Shown here in pieces: positions 8,310 through 17,407 of a stretch of DNA of 56,501 bases (the stretch's first letter is position 1; each line of letters opens with the position of its first letter). Location: positions 1 to 56,501 of the forward strand of contig CACHEH010000007.1 of the NCBI GenBank assembly GCA_902578805.1. The letters run 5' to 3'. The position numbers and the translations under genes are program-made. Source of the DNA: an uncultured SAR116 cluster alpha proteobacterium. GTDB lineage: Bacteria; Pseudomonadota; Alphaproteobacteria; Puniceispirillales; Marisalimonadaceae. Under the pieces are notes generated by a model. The model saw only the letters and a list, made by a program, of their open reading frames with translations, was not told the DNA's origin and did no database searches.

Positions 8310-9002
8310 ATGACAATTGAGTTATTCAGAAACGATTCATATTTGAAAGAGCATAATACAATTATATCTGAAATTGTATCTGAAGGTTTAATTCTAAATG
8401 AAACTATTTTTTATCCTGAAGGTGGAGGGCAGCCTGGAGATGATGGTTCAATAACAGTAGATAAACAAAGGATTAACATTAATGGAACTAGATATATTGA
8501 CAATAAATTAGTTCATTTGGTTGAAAATACTGATGGTTTTAATAAAAATGAAGAGGTCAAATTAAATTTAAACTGGGTTAAAAGATATAGTCACATGAAA
8601 GTGCATACTTCACTTCATCTGTTATGTTCAATAATACCTTTTCCTGTTACAGGAGGATCTATAGGCGATGGAAGAGGTCGTCTAGACTTTGATCTTGAAA
8701 GTAAGCCTGACAAAGAGGAAGTATTAAATAAAATTAATCAATTAATTGATAAAGACTATTCAATTTATATTTCAAGCTTCACAGATAAAGAGTTAGACGA
8801 AAACCCAGAATTAGTCAGAACTATGGCAGTAAAACCGCCAAGAGGATCTGGACAAATAAGAATGATAAAAATTGGAGATAATATTGATTTTCAGCCATGT
8901 GGCGGAACACATGTAAACAAAACATCTGAGATTGATTACGTTAAATCTGTAAAAATAGAAAACAAAGGTAAAATGAATAAAAGAATAATTTTGAATTTTT
9001 AG
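8310..9002 (+). CDS. alaX: Alanyl-tRNA editing protein AlaX
   Basis: A 230-residue stand-alone editing domain that hydrolyses mischarged Ser- or Gly-tRNA(Ala). It shows the PEGGGQPGD loop at 36-44, the zinc-binding HxxxH at His99 and His103 (HTSLH), and the CxxxH at Cys197 and His201 (CGGTH), exactly as in the AlaRS editing domain and AlaX. Its length matches AlaX-M proteins. It converges on a methyltransferase gene with a 9-base gap. Confidence is high. Confidence 0.93.
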   Translation: MTIELFRNDSYLKEHNTIISEIVSEGLILNETIFYPEGGGQPGDDGSITVDKQRININGTRYIDNKLVHLVENTDGFNKNEEVKLNLNWVKRYSHMKVHTSLHLLCSIIPFPVTGGSIGDGRGRLDFDLESKPDKEEVLNKINQLIDKDYSIYISSFTDKELDENPELVRTMAVKPPRGSGQIRMIKIGDNIDFQPCGGTHVNKTSEIDYVKSVKIENKGKMNKRIILNF

Positions 9003-9011
9003 GTTTTAAAA

Positions 9012-9836
9012 TTATTTTTTACATACAATTTCAAATGGTAATGTACGTTTTTCTCTAATAGACTTCATTGAGTTAATAGATCTTTGTTTCATTGTAGATC
9101 CTCCTATCACGTGAATTCCAAGAATAGGGTTATCTTTTTTAGATTTAGTATTGATCATTTTTTCATAGCCTGAGATATATTTCTCAGTTGTTTCAATAAT
9201 TTGAATATCATAAAATCCAATTTCTTTTAATAAGGATATGGTACTTTCAGGAGACAATAAAAAACTCATCTCAGATGTATCTGCCCACGGTAATGGGAAA
9301 ATTGGGTTTCCTTTGGGTCCTAATCCGTGTTCTGAAAAAGCAAAAAAAGTTCCTTTTTTTAAAACTCTATATGCTTCTAAAAAAAAATCTTTTCTATTTT
9401 TGATATTCATAGTTACATGTTGTGAATATCCACCGTCAAAAGTTTCATCTTCAAAGTTTAAAGTTTCACCATTTCCTATTTGAAGTGATACTTGCTTGGA
9501 CATTGAGGTAAGATTGTTAAACTTATTACCAATTTCTATAAAGCTAGGTGTTATGTCTATTCCTGTTATTAAACATTTAAATTGTTTTGCAAAATATCTT
9601 GCAGGTCCTCCAAGTCCACATCCAATATCTATGATTCTTTGATTTTCAGATATTGGCATCCTTTTCCCGAGATCTACAGTTGCTGCAATCCCTCGAGCGT
9701 GATACTGATCAATAGGAAATAAATCTTCAACTTTTAATTTTTTATTATTTAAACCTGCATCTAACATTGCTTGATGCACTCTTGAGTGAACATCTCCCCT
9801 AGTCCAAAAATTTTCAATTTCAGATCTATTAACCAT
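9012..9836 (-). CDS. Class I SAM-dependent methyltransferase
   Basis: A 274-residue methyltransferase with motif I IIDIGCGLGG near residues 68-77, an acidic GIDITPSFIEIG strand-2 end and a GGYSQHVTMNI motif IV region. The layout (N-terminal helix cap, Methyltransf_11-like core and aromatic-rich C-terminal cap) resembles glycine/sarcosine/dimethylglycine or phosphoethanolamine N-methyltransferases, but the substrate cannot be fixed. It lies 2 bases after the GMC oxidoreductase gene, so the two are co-transcribed. If the oxidoreductase acts on choline-like alcohols, a methylamine link is conceivable (inference). Confidence 0.85.
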   Translation of the reverse strand: MVNRSEIENFWTRGDVHSRVHQAMLDAGLNNKKLKVEDLFPIDQYHARGIAATVDLGKRMPISENQRIIDIGCGLGGPARYFAKQFKCLITGIDITPSFIEIGNKFNNLTSMSKQVSLQIGNGETLNFEDETFDGGYSQHVTMNIKNRKDFFLEAYRVLKKGTFFAFSEHGLGPKGNPIFPLPWADTSEMSFLLSPESTISLLKEIGFYDIQIIETTEKYISGYEKMINTKSKKDNPILGIHVIGGSTMKQRSINSMKSIREKRTLPFEIVCKK

Positions 9837-9838
9837 TT

Positions 9839-11434
9839 TTAATTGTTCAATATAAAGTCAGCACAACGTTCCCCAATCATCATGCATGCAGCATTAGTAT
9901 TTCCTGACACTAAAGTTGGCATAATCGAAGCATCTGCAATACGAAGACCTGTTATTCCATGAACTTTTAAATTTTTATCAACAACAGATTCTTGGTCAAA
10001 TCCCATTTTGCATGTACCAACTGGGTGATAAACAGTTTCTGCTTTGTCTCTAATAAACTGAAGTATTTTTTCATCTGAATTAAAATTTTCTCCAGGTTGT
10101 ATCTCTTCACCACAGAATTCTTTCATTATTTCTGATCCCATGATTTTTCTTATTAATCTAACACCTTCAACTAGCGTATCTCTATCTAACTGAGATGAGA
10201 GAAAATTATACTTGATTTTTGGAGGATCATCTGGATCGTTTGATCTTATGTGAATACTACCCTTACTTTCAGGTAAATTTTGATTTACAGTACAAGTAAT
10301 TCCTGGTTCTTCACCTAACTTTCTTTTTCCATTCTCCAAAACAACTTTATAAGGTATGAAATGAACCTGTATATCTGGAGCTGCCAATTCTTTTCTGGTT
10401 TTGAAAAAACCTACAACAGGCGCTGATGGCAAAGTTAAGAAACCATCTCTTTTAAATACATAGTTAGCAACTTGTTTAACTAAATTAATACCTCTTGCCT
10501 TGTCATTGTATGCTATTCCTGGTTTTGTAATTTTATAAACCATTCTAGGTGCAATATGATCCCTTAAATTTTCTCCAACACCATTTAGTTCATGTATAAG
10601 TGGTATATTTCTCTCTTCCAAAACATCTCTTTTACCAATGCCTGATAGTTCCATAATTTGAGGAGAGTTTATTGCTCCACCAGATAGAATTATTTCTTTA
10701 GAAACAGAATACTTAATTATCTTATTTTTTTTCTTTACTTCAAGGCCAATACATTTCTTGCCATCAAAAAGTAATTTTTTAACTAGACTATTTGTAATTA
10801 TAGTAAGATTTTTTCTAGATTTTATTGGCCTTAAATAAGCAACTTCTGCACTCATTCTTTCACCATTAAAAATTGTGGTTTGAGTGTAACCTATACCTTC
10901 TTGATCATCTCCATTATAGTCTTTGTTGAAAGGTATTTTTATTTCTTCTGCGGCTTTAAATAATCCCTCATAAATTGGATTTCTATCCGATACTTCAGAA
11001 ACTTTTAAAGGGCCATTTGTTCCTCTTAATTCTGATACGCTTCCTTGATAGTTTTCCATTTTTTTAAAAAAAGGTAAGACATCGTCATATGACCAACCTG
11101 TATTTCCCATTTGTGCCCATGTATCGTAATCAAGCTTATTCCCTCTTACATACACCAATCCATTAATCGAACTTGAGCCTCCAAGAAGTTTGCCCCTTGG
11201 TATTGGTATTTTTCGATTTGAAGTATTTTCCTCTGGTTCTGATCGATACCTCCAATTTGCTAATGGATTATCAATTAAAAGAGCAAAACTTGCTGGAAGT
11301 CTTGATAACGGATGCGATGACCTACCAGCTTCGATTAATAGAACATTGTTATTTATGTTTTCAGATAATCTATTAGCTACGGCACAACCCGCTGAACCTG
11401 CCCCAACAATTATATAATCAAATATTTCATTCAT
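9839..11434 (-). CDS. GMC-family oxidoreductase (choline dehydrogenase-like)
   Basis: A 531-residue flavoprotein of the glucose-methanol-choline family. The FAD loop VGAGSAGCAVANRLSE is at residues 10-25, GMC signature 1 is at the GGSSSINGLVYVRGN segment, and signature 2 is GGAINSPQIMELSGIG. The C-terminal active site has YHPVGTCKMG, with the catalytic His, and SGNTNAA with the Asn. Such enzymes oxidise primary or secondary alcohols. Choline dehydrogenases are a little longer (about 550 residues) and the betaine genes betB and betI are absent here, so a different alcohol is likely. It forms a pair with the downstream methyltransferase gene. Confidence 0.92.
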   Translation of the reverse strand: MNEIFDYIIVGAGSAGCAVANRLSENINNNVLLIEAGRSSHPLSRLPASFALLIDNPLANWRYRSEPEENTSNRKIPIPRGKLLGGSSSINGLVYVRGNKLDYDTWAQMGNTGWSYDDVLPFFKKMENYQGSVSELRGTNGPLKVSEVSDRNPIYEGLFKAAEEIKIPFNKDYNGDDQEGIGYTQTTIFNGERMSAEVAYLRPIKSRKNLTIITNSLVKKLLFDGKKCIGLEVKKKNKIIKYSVSKEIILSGGAINSPQIMELSGIGKRDVLEERNIPLIHELNGVGENLRDHIAPRMVYKITKPGIAYNDKARGINLVKQVANYVFKRDGFLTLPSAPVVGFFKTRKELAAPDIQVHFIPYKVVLENGKRKLGEEPGITCTVNQNLPESKGSIHIRSNDPDDPPKIKYNFLSSQLDRDTLVEGVRLIRKIMGSEIMKEFCGEEIQPGENFNSDEKILQFIRDKAETVYHPVGTCKMGFDQESVVDKNLKVHGITGLRIADASIMPTLVSGNTNAACMMIGERCADFILNN

Positions 11435-11580
11435 ATTTTTAACTTTCGTTGAGCATTAATAATAAATATTTATCTTTTCATATCAATATAAATTCTATCA
11501 ATTACTTTGTTAAACATTGTGATATAATTGATAAATCGTCTAAACAATGGTACTTAGCCGTTGTTAACTGGAGATTTATT

Positions 11581-12189
11581 TTGTTAGAGTGGATAGTAGA
11601 TGTTACTCAGATTATAATAGCTGATATTGTGCTATCCGGAGACAATGCTCTAATAATTGGAATGGCGGCCGCGGCAGTTCCTGAAGAGTTTCGTAAAAAA
11701 GTAATATTCATTGGCTTGATGGCTGCTGCTGTTCTAAGAATTTTATTTGCTCTTGTTGCTTCCTATTTAATAAGTATACCTGGATTACTTTTGTTAGGTG
11801 GATTATTACTTTTTTGGGTTTGTTGGAAATTTTACAATGATATAAAAGAATTCTCTTCATCAAATGAAGAAAAAGAAAAACTCCAAAAAGATGTGTCAGG
11901 CAAAGGATTAAAAGGAGCGCTGATAACCATCATTATAGCTGATATTTCGATGTCTCTTGATAATGTTATAGCCATTACGGCAATAGCAAGGGATAATAAA
12001 ACCCTCTTAATTTTAGGAATAGCCTTTGCCATTTTAATAATGGCTTTGTTTGCAACAGCTATAGTTAAATTATTAACCAAGTTTAAGTGGTTATCATATT
12101 TAGGTCTTGCTTTTTTAGTCTACCTCTCATCTAAAATGACTTTAGATGGTTGGTTGCAAATTTATCCTTATATCAATAACTATCTATGA
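11581..12189 (+). CDS. TerC-family integral membrane protein (YjbE type)
   Basis: A roughly 202-residue membrane protein with about seven spans. The two inverted TerC signatures are clear: DIVLSGDNALIIGMA near the start and DISMSLDNVIAITAIA in the middle, with acidic residues that fit a metal path. The family is linked to Mn2+ export and to tellurite resistance. I chose the TTG start at 11581 because GGAG lies 7-8 bases upstream and it gives the family's usual length. The longer frame from 11449 would add about 44 polar residues not seen in relatives. The gene ends in a 6-base tail-to-tail overlap with the TRAP permease gene. Confidence 0.88.
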   Translation: MLEWIVDVTQIIIADIVLSGDNALIIGMAAAAVPEEFRKKVIFIGLMAAAVLRILFALVASYLISIPGLLLLGGLLLFWVCWKFYNDIKEFSSSNEEKEKLQKDVSGKGLKGALITIIIADISMSLDNVIAITAIARDNKTLLILGIAFAILIMALFATAIVKLLTKFKWLSYLGLAFLVYLSSKMTLDGWLQIYPYINNYL

Positions 12190-14241
12190 ACCAAGCCACT
12201 TTGGGAACCAAAGAGCAATGTCTGGATAAAACATAACTAATAACATTCCTGTTATTTGCAGGGCTATGAATGGGAGAACAGATACAAAAATTTCTTGTAA
12301 GGTGATATCTGCTGGTGCAACCGATTTTAACCAAAAACAAGCAGGTCCAAATGGTGGTGAAAGAAAATAAATCTGAATATTCATAACAAATAACACACCA
12401 AACCAAACAGCTGCCCACTCAGGCTCTAATCCTAATTCTGGTGCCATTCCAACGACAACAGGAGCAAATACAGGAACTGTTATAAACGCAATTGCTATCC
12501 ACTCCATAAATGTTCCAAGGATAACTAAAATCCCCATCATAACGAAAACTATTCCGATAGCAGGTAATCCTAATCCTGAAAACAAGGACCTCATAAAATC
12601 TGCGCCACCTATAAGATTATAAATTCCAACAAATGCTACTGCTCCTAAAATTAGCCAAATAATTGTTCCAACAGTGGACATTGTTCCAGCAAGAGCTACT
12701 TGCAATAAATTCCAACTGTATGAGTTTCTAAACCAAGCAACAAAAATAGCACCTAAAACTCCAACTGCTGCAGCTTCGGTTACCGATGCAATTCCACCAT
12801 AAATTGAACCCATGACGCAGAATATCAAAAAGATACTCAAGAAAACTGCATATAGTTTATCTTTAGACATTTTCATTTCTTTTTTTCTTGCTTTTGCTAC
12901 TTCTTCTGCCGTAGGTGCCATTGCAGGGTTAATATTACATCTGGCTAGTACATAGATGGCATATAACCCAGCAAGCATTAAACCAGGAACAGCTCCAGCC
13001 ATAAAAAGATCTCCAATAGCTACTTGAGCAGATAAGCCATAAATAATCATGATGATGCTAGGCGGAATAAGGGTTGCTAATGCACCAGAAGCACAAATTA
13101 AACCAATAGACATTTTTCTGTCATAACCCAATCTCAAGAGTTGTGGTAAAGCTACTAAACCGAGCATAACAATTTCTCCACCCATGACACCTGACATTGC
13201 TGCTAACACAACTGCAACGGCAATTGTTTGAATTGCAACACCTCCTCTAAGTTTTCCAGCAAAAATTGACATAGCATCAAATAAATCCTCTGCTACGCCA
13301 GCTCTTTCTAGAATGGATGCCATTAATACAAATAGCGGTACTGCAATCAATGGATATTTTTCTAAAAGGCCAAAAGCATTGGTTGAGACTAAATAAAGTC
13401 CTCCATAACCAAAATAACAAAGAGCACTAAGAACTGACACAAATAAGGTAACAACCCCAAGTGGCATACCTGTCATCATCAATACCAGCATTAACACGAC
13501 AATTAATATGCTTGCAGTACCTATATTCATATCCTGCATGTTAAGGTAATCTTGTGGATTAATATGACTTCCGACTGCTGCATAGATGGAGTTTATATAT
13601 CCAGCGAAACTCTCTTCTCCTATGAAGTGGACTATTATAACACAAGTGATTCTCAAAATTATCAAACCACAAATTCCTAAAACTATTTTTTTTGCAATGT
13701 TAGAACTAAAATGCCTGTATAGGTTTATCATTAATTGAATTATGTAAGTTGTTGCACCAATGGTAAGCATAGACTTTAAAATCATTGGCTGTGGAGAATT
13801 CCAAGCACTTCCAGCCTTTTCAAGCATCATTACTGAATCAAGAGCACGAATGACTGAATCATCAATTAGTAACCACAGAGCAATTATGCCAACCACATAC
13901 GCAATAAGATCAAGCCACCATTTACCTCTATCCGATGCCATTATATAAAAGACTGTTATTCCAATATGACGTTTGTGCAAAGTTACGTAAGCAGCTGACA
14001 ACATCCATGCTGTTGCAGCTAAAACCATTACAACTTCAAATACCCACTGAGTAGGGGCATCAAACACGTATCTTGATATAACTTCGTATCCTGTCACAGC
14101 AGCACATATTAAATAAAGTTGTGCTACAGCTAGCCCAGAAAACTTACTGAAGTGGTCAAAAAAGGCGAAACGATCTTTCCCAGTCTCAAAATTTTCCATA
14201 TTATCCAAGTCTAAATTTTGCTTTTGGACTGTTTCTGCCAT
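12184..14241 (-). CDS. TRAP transporter fused small-large permease (DctQM)
   Basis: A 685-residue permease with both membrane subunits in one chain. Residues about 35-215 hold the four-span DctQ part (STPTQWVFEVV-type region), and about 240-680 hold the twelve-span DctM part (GMPLGVVTLFVSV, GGEIVMLGLVALPQLL, GALATLIPPSIIMIIYG). The start is the ATG at 14241, preceded by GGGGGAAA; an upstream ATG at 14274 lacks such a site. It diverges from a plus-strand dctP and a mini-gene across about 110 bases, so the three likely make one transporter. The substrate is unknown. The tail overlaps the terC stop by 6 bases. Confidence 0.93.
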   Translation of the reverse strand: MAETVQKQNLDLDNMENFETGKDRFAFFDHFSKFSGLAVAQLYLICAAVTGYEVISRYVFDAPTQWVFEVVMVLAATAWMLSAAYVTLHKRHIGITVFYIMASDRGKWWLDLIAYVVGIIALWLLIDDSVIRALDSVMMLEKAGSAWNSPQPMILKSMLTIGATTYIIQLMINLYRHFSSNIAKKIVLGICGLIILRITCVIIVHFIGEESFAGYINSIYAAVGSHINPQDYLNMQDMNIGTASILIVVLMLVLMMTGMPLGVVTLFVSVLSALCYFGYGGLYLVSTNAFGLLEKYPLIAVPLFVLMASILERAGVAEDLFDAMSIFAGKLRGGVAIQTIAVAVVLAAMSGVMGGEIVMLGLVALPQLLRLGYDRKMSIGLICASGALATLIPPSIIMIIYGLSAQVAIGDLFMAGAVPGLMLAGLYAIYVLARCNINPAMAPTAEEVAKARKKEMKMSKDKLYAVFLSIFLIFCVMGSIYGGIASVTEAAAVGVLGAIFVAWFRNSYSWNLLQVALAGTMSTVGTIIWLILGAVAFVGIYNLIGGADFMRSLFSGLGLPAIGIVFVMMGILVILGTFMEWIAIAFITVPVFAPVVVGMAPELGLEPEWAAVWFGVLFVMNIQIYFLSPPFGPACFWLKSVAPADITLQEIFVSVLPFIALQITGMLLVMFYPDIALWFPKWLGS

Positions 14242-14351
14242 TAAATTTCCCCCATACGAATTTTTAACTTGCAATTGTCTTAGAATTAAGAACTATAATA
14301 GTATCTATTAGAGACATTAATTTTAGTATGTCAAGAACCAAGGAGGAAATT

Positions 14352-14474
14352 TTGGCTAAACCTGTTAGAAGCGATCATGTAGATACTTACGGTCCCTGGG
14401 CGTGGATTGCTGGATTTGCTTTCGCGGTTTTAATTACATGGATGATGTTTTATATAGCTGATGGTTTCAGCTAA
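14352..14474 (+). CDS. 40-residue single-span membrane protein next to TRAP genes
   Basis: An unannotated short gene beginning with TTG, directly after a strong AAGGAGG ribosome site (5-base spacing), and ending 22 bases before dctP. The product starts MAKPVRSDHVDTYGPWAW and has one hydrophobic span (about residues 17-36) with a C-terminal ADGFS. An in-frame ATG at 14328 would give 48 residues but has no ribosome site. Its place between the divergent fused permease and the receptor suggests a small accessory subunit or a stabiliser of the TRAP permease (inference). I do not recognise a named family. Confidence 0.65.
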   Translation: MAKPVRSDHVDTYGPWAWIAGFAFAVLITWMMFYIADGFS

Positions 14475-14496
14475 TTTTCACAAAAGGAGGAATATA

Positions 14497-15513
14497 GTGA
14501 AAAAATATTTAATAAGTGCTTTAATCGTAGCTGGCCTTACCTTTACAGGCGCTGCTAGTGCGAAGAAGCTTAAGTTTCAAATGAGTTCCAAAGCCGGTGA
14601 CTGGGCTCACACTTATATGGGTGAAAAGGCAAAAATATTATCAGATCTTACTGATGGCAAATTGCAAATTGAAGGATTACCAACAAAGTCTGTTGTACCT
14701 CACAGAGAAACAATTGATGCGGTTGCAAACGGTATCCTAGACGGCGATTTCAATGCTATTGCATACTTTGCAGGAAGAGATCCAGCTTTTGCAATTATGG
14801 GAGACTTGATTGCAGGTTACGATACACCAAAACAATATCAAGAATATTGTATGCACGGTGGTGGAAAAGAAATGCTTCAAAAAATATATGATAGCGTTTT
14901 ACCAGGTAAAATTCTTGTTCTAGGTTGTGGTCCTTACGGAAAAGAAGCTCTTGTTTCAAAGGTTCCAATCAATGGCGTAGCTGATCTTAAAGGTGTTAAA
15001 ATTAGATCACCTGAAGGTTTAGCTGCTGATGTTTTTAGAAGGGCAGGTGCTTCACCTTCTTCAATTCCTTTCTCTGAGGTTTATACTTCTCTAGAAAAGG
15101 GTATTGTTGATGCCGCAGATGCTTCTGTTTATATAAACAATCATGCTAGTGGTTTCCATAAGATTGCAAAGTACCCACTTTACCCTGGTATTCACTCAAT
15201 GGCGAACCTACAAACTATTATTAACAAGAAAGTTTTTAATAAGTTGAGTAAACAACATCAAACTGCCCTAACAGTTTGGACCTACATGACCTGGACAGCT
15301 AAGCTTAGAGATGCTGGCCTTGACGGTAGAGCTCAAGTTGCAAAAGATAAGGCAGCTGGTGACTTAACAATCATTGATTGGCCAGTTAGTGAGAGAGCAA
15401 AGTTCAGACAAATCGCTGTTGAAGCGTGGAATTCTGCTGCATCAAAAAGCCCACTCGCAAAAGAGGCTTTAGAGTCAAATCTTTCTTACATGAAGAAAAT
15501 AGGTTTACTTTAA
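14497..15513 (+). CDS. dctP: TRAP transporter substrate-binding protein (DctP family)
   Basis: A 338-residue periplasmic receptor starting with GTG at 14497, six bases after AAAGGAGGAA. The signal peptide ends near Gly-Ala-Ala-Ser-Ala (about residue 22). The family region GVADLKGVKIRSPEG includes the carboxylate-binding Arg. Its sequence is distant from the dctP at 565, so the two serve different ligands. The receptor belongs with the divergent fused permease. A strong hairpin terminator follows. Confidence 0.92.
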   Translation: MKKYLISALIVAGLTFTGAASAKKLKFQMSSKAGDWAHTYMGEKAKILSDLTDGKLQIEGLPTKSVVPHRETIDAVANGILDGDFNAIAYFAGRDPAFAIMGDLIAGYDTPKQYQEYCMHGGGKEMLQKIYDSVLPGKILVLGCGPYGKEALVSKVPINGVADLKGVKIRSPEGLAADVFRRAGASPSSIPFSEVYTSLEKGIVDAADASVYINNHASGFHKIAKYPLYPGIHSMANLQTIINKKVFNKLSKQHQTALTVWTYMTWTAKLRDAGLDGRAQVAKDKAAGDLTIIDWPVSERAKFRQIAVEAWNSAASKSPLAKEALESNLSYMKKIGLL

Positions 15514-15528
15514 ATATATAAATAATTT

Positions 15529-15557
15529 AGCTTGCTGACTTCTCTAGTTAGCAAGCT
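15529..15557. terminator. Rho-independent terminator
   Basis: AGCTTGCTGACT, five-base loop, AGTTAGCAAGCT: a 12-pair stem (one G-T pair) followed by TTTTCTTTTTC on the plus strand. It closes dctP. The stop and last codons of the convergent amidase gene lie inside its right arm, so the two genes share the element. Confidence 0.88.
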
Positions 15558-16860
15558 TTTCTTTTTCTAAAATATACTTACATATTTCCAATAATTTTAA
15601 ATCTTCACTCCAATTTGCAATAAATTGAATGCCAATTGGTAAATCATCTTTACCTTTTAAAAAAGGAAGGCTGATTGCTGGAACTCCCATCATAGTCCAA
15701 TATCCGTTAAAGATTGCATTACCAGTATTCATTAGATCGCGAGGTGCTTGTCCTGGTGCTGCAGGAGTAATAATAGCATCATATTTAAGAAAGAATTGTC
15801 TTAAAGTTTGTTCCATTTTTTTTGCTTTTTCAATTGCTGAAACGTAATCACTTGCTGATACTGGTATTCCTGCTTCTATTCTTTTAACTGTAAATGGATG
15901 AAGGTTAGATTTATCAGCTTGATAATAATTTATTAGAGAGTTTGCAATAGATCCGTTCATTATAATTTCGTGTGCATTAGCCGCATCTTCAAAATCTTTT
16001 CCAAGGTCTAAATCTTCAATATCAAGTTGTGAATTTTTTACAAACTCTTCAATTCCATTTTTCATATCTTCATCACCAAAATTCCAAACAGGTCCTCTAA
16101 CAAACCCAAATTTAAGTGACTTATTTAAATTGAGATCGTTTTTATATTGGTAATTTTGGATCATATCTAAGTCTTCACTGTCATATGATAAAATCACTGA
16201 GGCAACTAAGTCTATGTCTTCAACACAATTTGCATAAATACCTGGGTGGTCTAATCTTTGCGAAATTGGTGACATTCCAGATCTTGATATTGTTCCAAAT
16301 GTTGGTTTAAATCCTAATATACCTGTAAAAGATGCGGGTCTTAAAACAGAGCCACCTGTTTGTGATCCAATTGCTAGCGGTACCATATAGTCTGATACAG
16401 CAGCAGCAGAACCCGATGAAGAGCCACCGGGGGTACATTCTAAATCTTTTGGGTTTTTTGTTTTACCAGGACCTGATAAAGCAAACTCGGTTGTAACACA
16501 TTTACCCAGAATAACAGCACCCTCGTCTCTCAGTAATCTTACTAAATGAGCGTCTGTAGATGGTTTTCTGTTTTTACATAAGAGAGATCCGTTTTGTGTA
16601 GGCATATCCCTTGTATCGATGATGTCTTTAATGCCAATTGGGAGGCCGTTCAATTTACCTGCATTTTTATCTTTCCATCTTTTATCAGCTTCTCTTGCTT
16701 GCTCTAAAGCAAGTTTAGGATCTAAAAAAATCCAAGCACCAACTTCATCTTCCCGTAATTCTATTTGTTTTAAAAATGCTTCTACATACTCTTCAGATGA
16801 AAGACTATCTTCTTCCATCATTTTTAATGCTTCATTAGCGCTTAGTTTAATTAACTCCAT
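15544..16860 (-). CDS. Amidase signature-family hydrolase
   Basis: A 438-residue amidase with the Ser-cisSer-Lys triad: Lys78 in GLPIGIKDIID, the Gly/Ser-rich GGSSSGSAAAV stretch at 145-155 with the cis-Ser, and Ser171 in QTGGSVLRPA. It hydrolyses a carboxamide; the family spans many substrates. GatA would be longer and would sit with gatC and gatB, so this is a catabolic or detoxifying amidase. The RidA-like gene lies 13 bases upstream on the same strand, making an operon for nitrogen-containing compounds plausible. Its last codons overlap a shared terminator. Confidence 0.9.
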   Translation of the reverse strand: MELIKLSANEALKMMEEDSLSSEEYVEAFLKQIELREDEVGAWIFLDPKLALEQAREADKRWKDKNAGKLNGLPIGIKDIIDTRDMPTQNGSLLCKNRKPSTDAHLVRLLRDEGAVILGKCVTTEFALSGPGKTKNPKDLECTPGGSSSGSAAAVSDYMVPLAIGSQTGGSVLRPASFTGILGFKPTFGTISRSGMSPISQRLDHPGIYANCVEDIDLVASVILSYDSEDLDMIQNYQYKNDLNLNKSLKFGFVRGPVWNFGDEDMKNGIEEFVKNSQLDIEDLDLGKDFEDAANAHEIIMNGSIANSLINYYQADKSNLHPFTVKRIEAGIPVSASDYVSAIEKAKKMEQTLRQFFLKYDAIITPAAPGQAPRDLMNTGNAIFNGYWTMMGVPAISLPFLKGKDDLPIGIQFIANWSEDLKLLEICKYILEKEKLAN

Positions 16861-16873
16861 CTAACTCTCTTTC

Positions 16874-17260
16874 TTATTGTAATTTTGTAAAAATTGCTTC
16901 AGCTTCAATTTCAACTTTCATTCTAGGGTCTACAAGAGCAGATACTTCTAATAAAGTTGATGCGGGCTTATGCTCTCCAAAATACTCAATTCTTTTTGGA
17001 TTAATGACAGATCTATCGTTAATGTTAGTTAAAAAAACTCTCACTTTCACTACATCATTTGAAGAGCTACCAGCCGCATCAAGACAAGTATTTAGATCTC
17101 TCATGGCAATATCAAACTGATCTTTTGTGCTTTCTGGAATTGTGCCGTCAAAATTCATTCCGACTAATCCTGAAACCCAAACTACACCATTTGCTTCAAC
17201 AACATGACAATAGTGACTTACAGGTTGAAGTATATCTGGTATTAATATTCTATTAATCAT
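16874..17260 (-). CDS. RidA/YjgF-family protein lacking the usual arginine
   Basis: A 128-residue protein of the YjgF/YER057c/UK114 fold. SHYCHVVEANGVVWVSGLVG, the Asp-Leu-Asn-Thr-Cys-Leu helix and the KVEIEAEAIF end match. True RidA enzymes carry Arg in the PxRS motif to hold the enamine/imine acid; here the segment is KPASTLLEVSALV, without that Arg. It is therefore probably not a canonical 2-aminoacrylate deaminase. I chose the ATG at 17260, with GAGGAT upstream, over 17272. It is likely co-transcribed with the amidase downstream. Confidence 0.85.
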   Translation of the reverse strand: MINRILIPDILQPVSHYCHVVEANGVVWVSGLVGMNFDGTIPESTKDQFDIAMRDLNTCLDAAGSSSNDVVKVRVFLTNINDRSVINPKRIEYFGEHKPASTLLEVSALVDPRMKVEIEAEAIFTKLQ

Positions 17261-17376
17261 TTTAATCCTCATAACTATTAATTAATTCAATATATTATTA
17301 TCCTATAATAGTATCTCGAAAAATATACTTTAAAAAATAGTTTCAATTACTTTGCATGAATTTAGAAAATGAATAT

Positions 17377-17399
17377 CATATCAGAGTGTTTTTGATATG
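17377..17399. promoter_or_regulatory. Inverted repeat upstream of 2-hydroxyacid dehydrogenase
   Basis: CATATCA, nine bases, TGATATG: a perfect 7-base inverted repeat ending 8 bases before the ATG at 17408 and touching the ribosome site. It could be an operator for the divergent RidA-like and dehydrogenase genes. Support is limited to symmetry and position. Confidence 0.3.
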
Positions 17400-17407
17400 A
17401 GGATAAT

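Noticed and set aside
12173-12418. Minus-strand frame in another register over the TRAP permease end
   Set aside because: It is contained in the real permease gene and has no start signal or recognisable motif.
14292-14304. Shared TATAATAGTATCT at 14292 and 17304 as a regulator site
   Set aside because: It contains the plain -10 consensus TATAAT, and a third near-match lies before an unrelated gene at about 43968; promoter chance similarity explains it.
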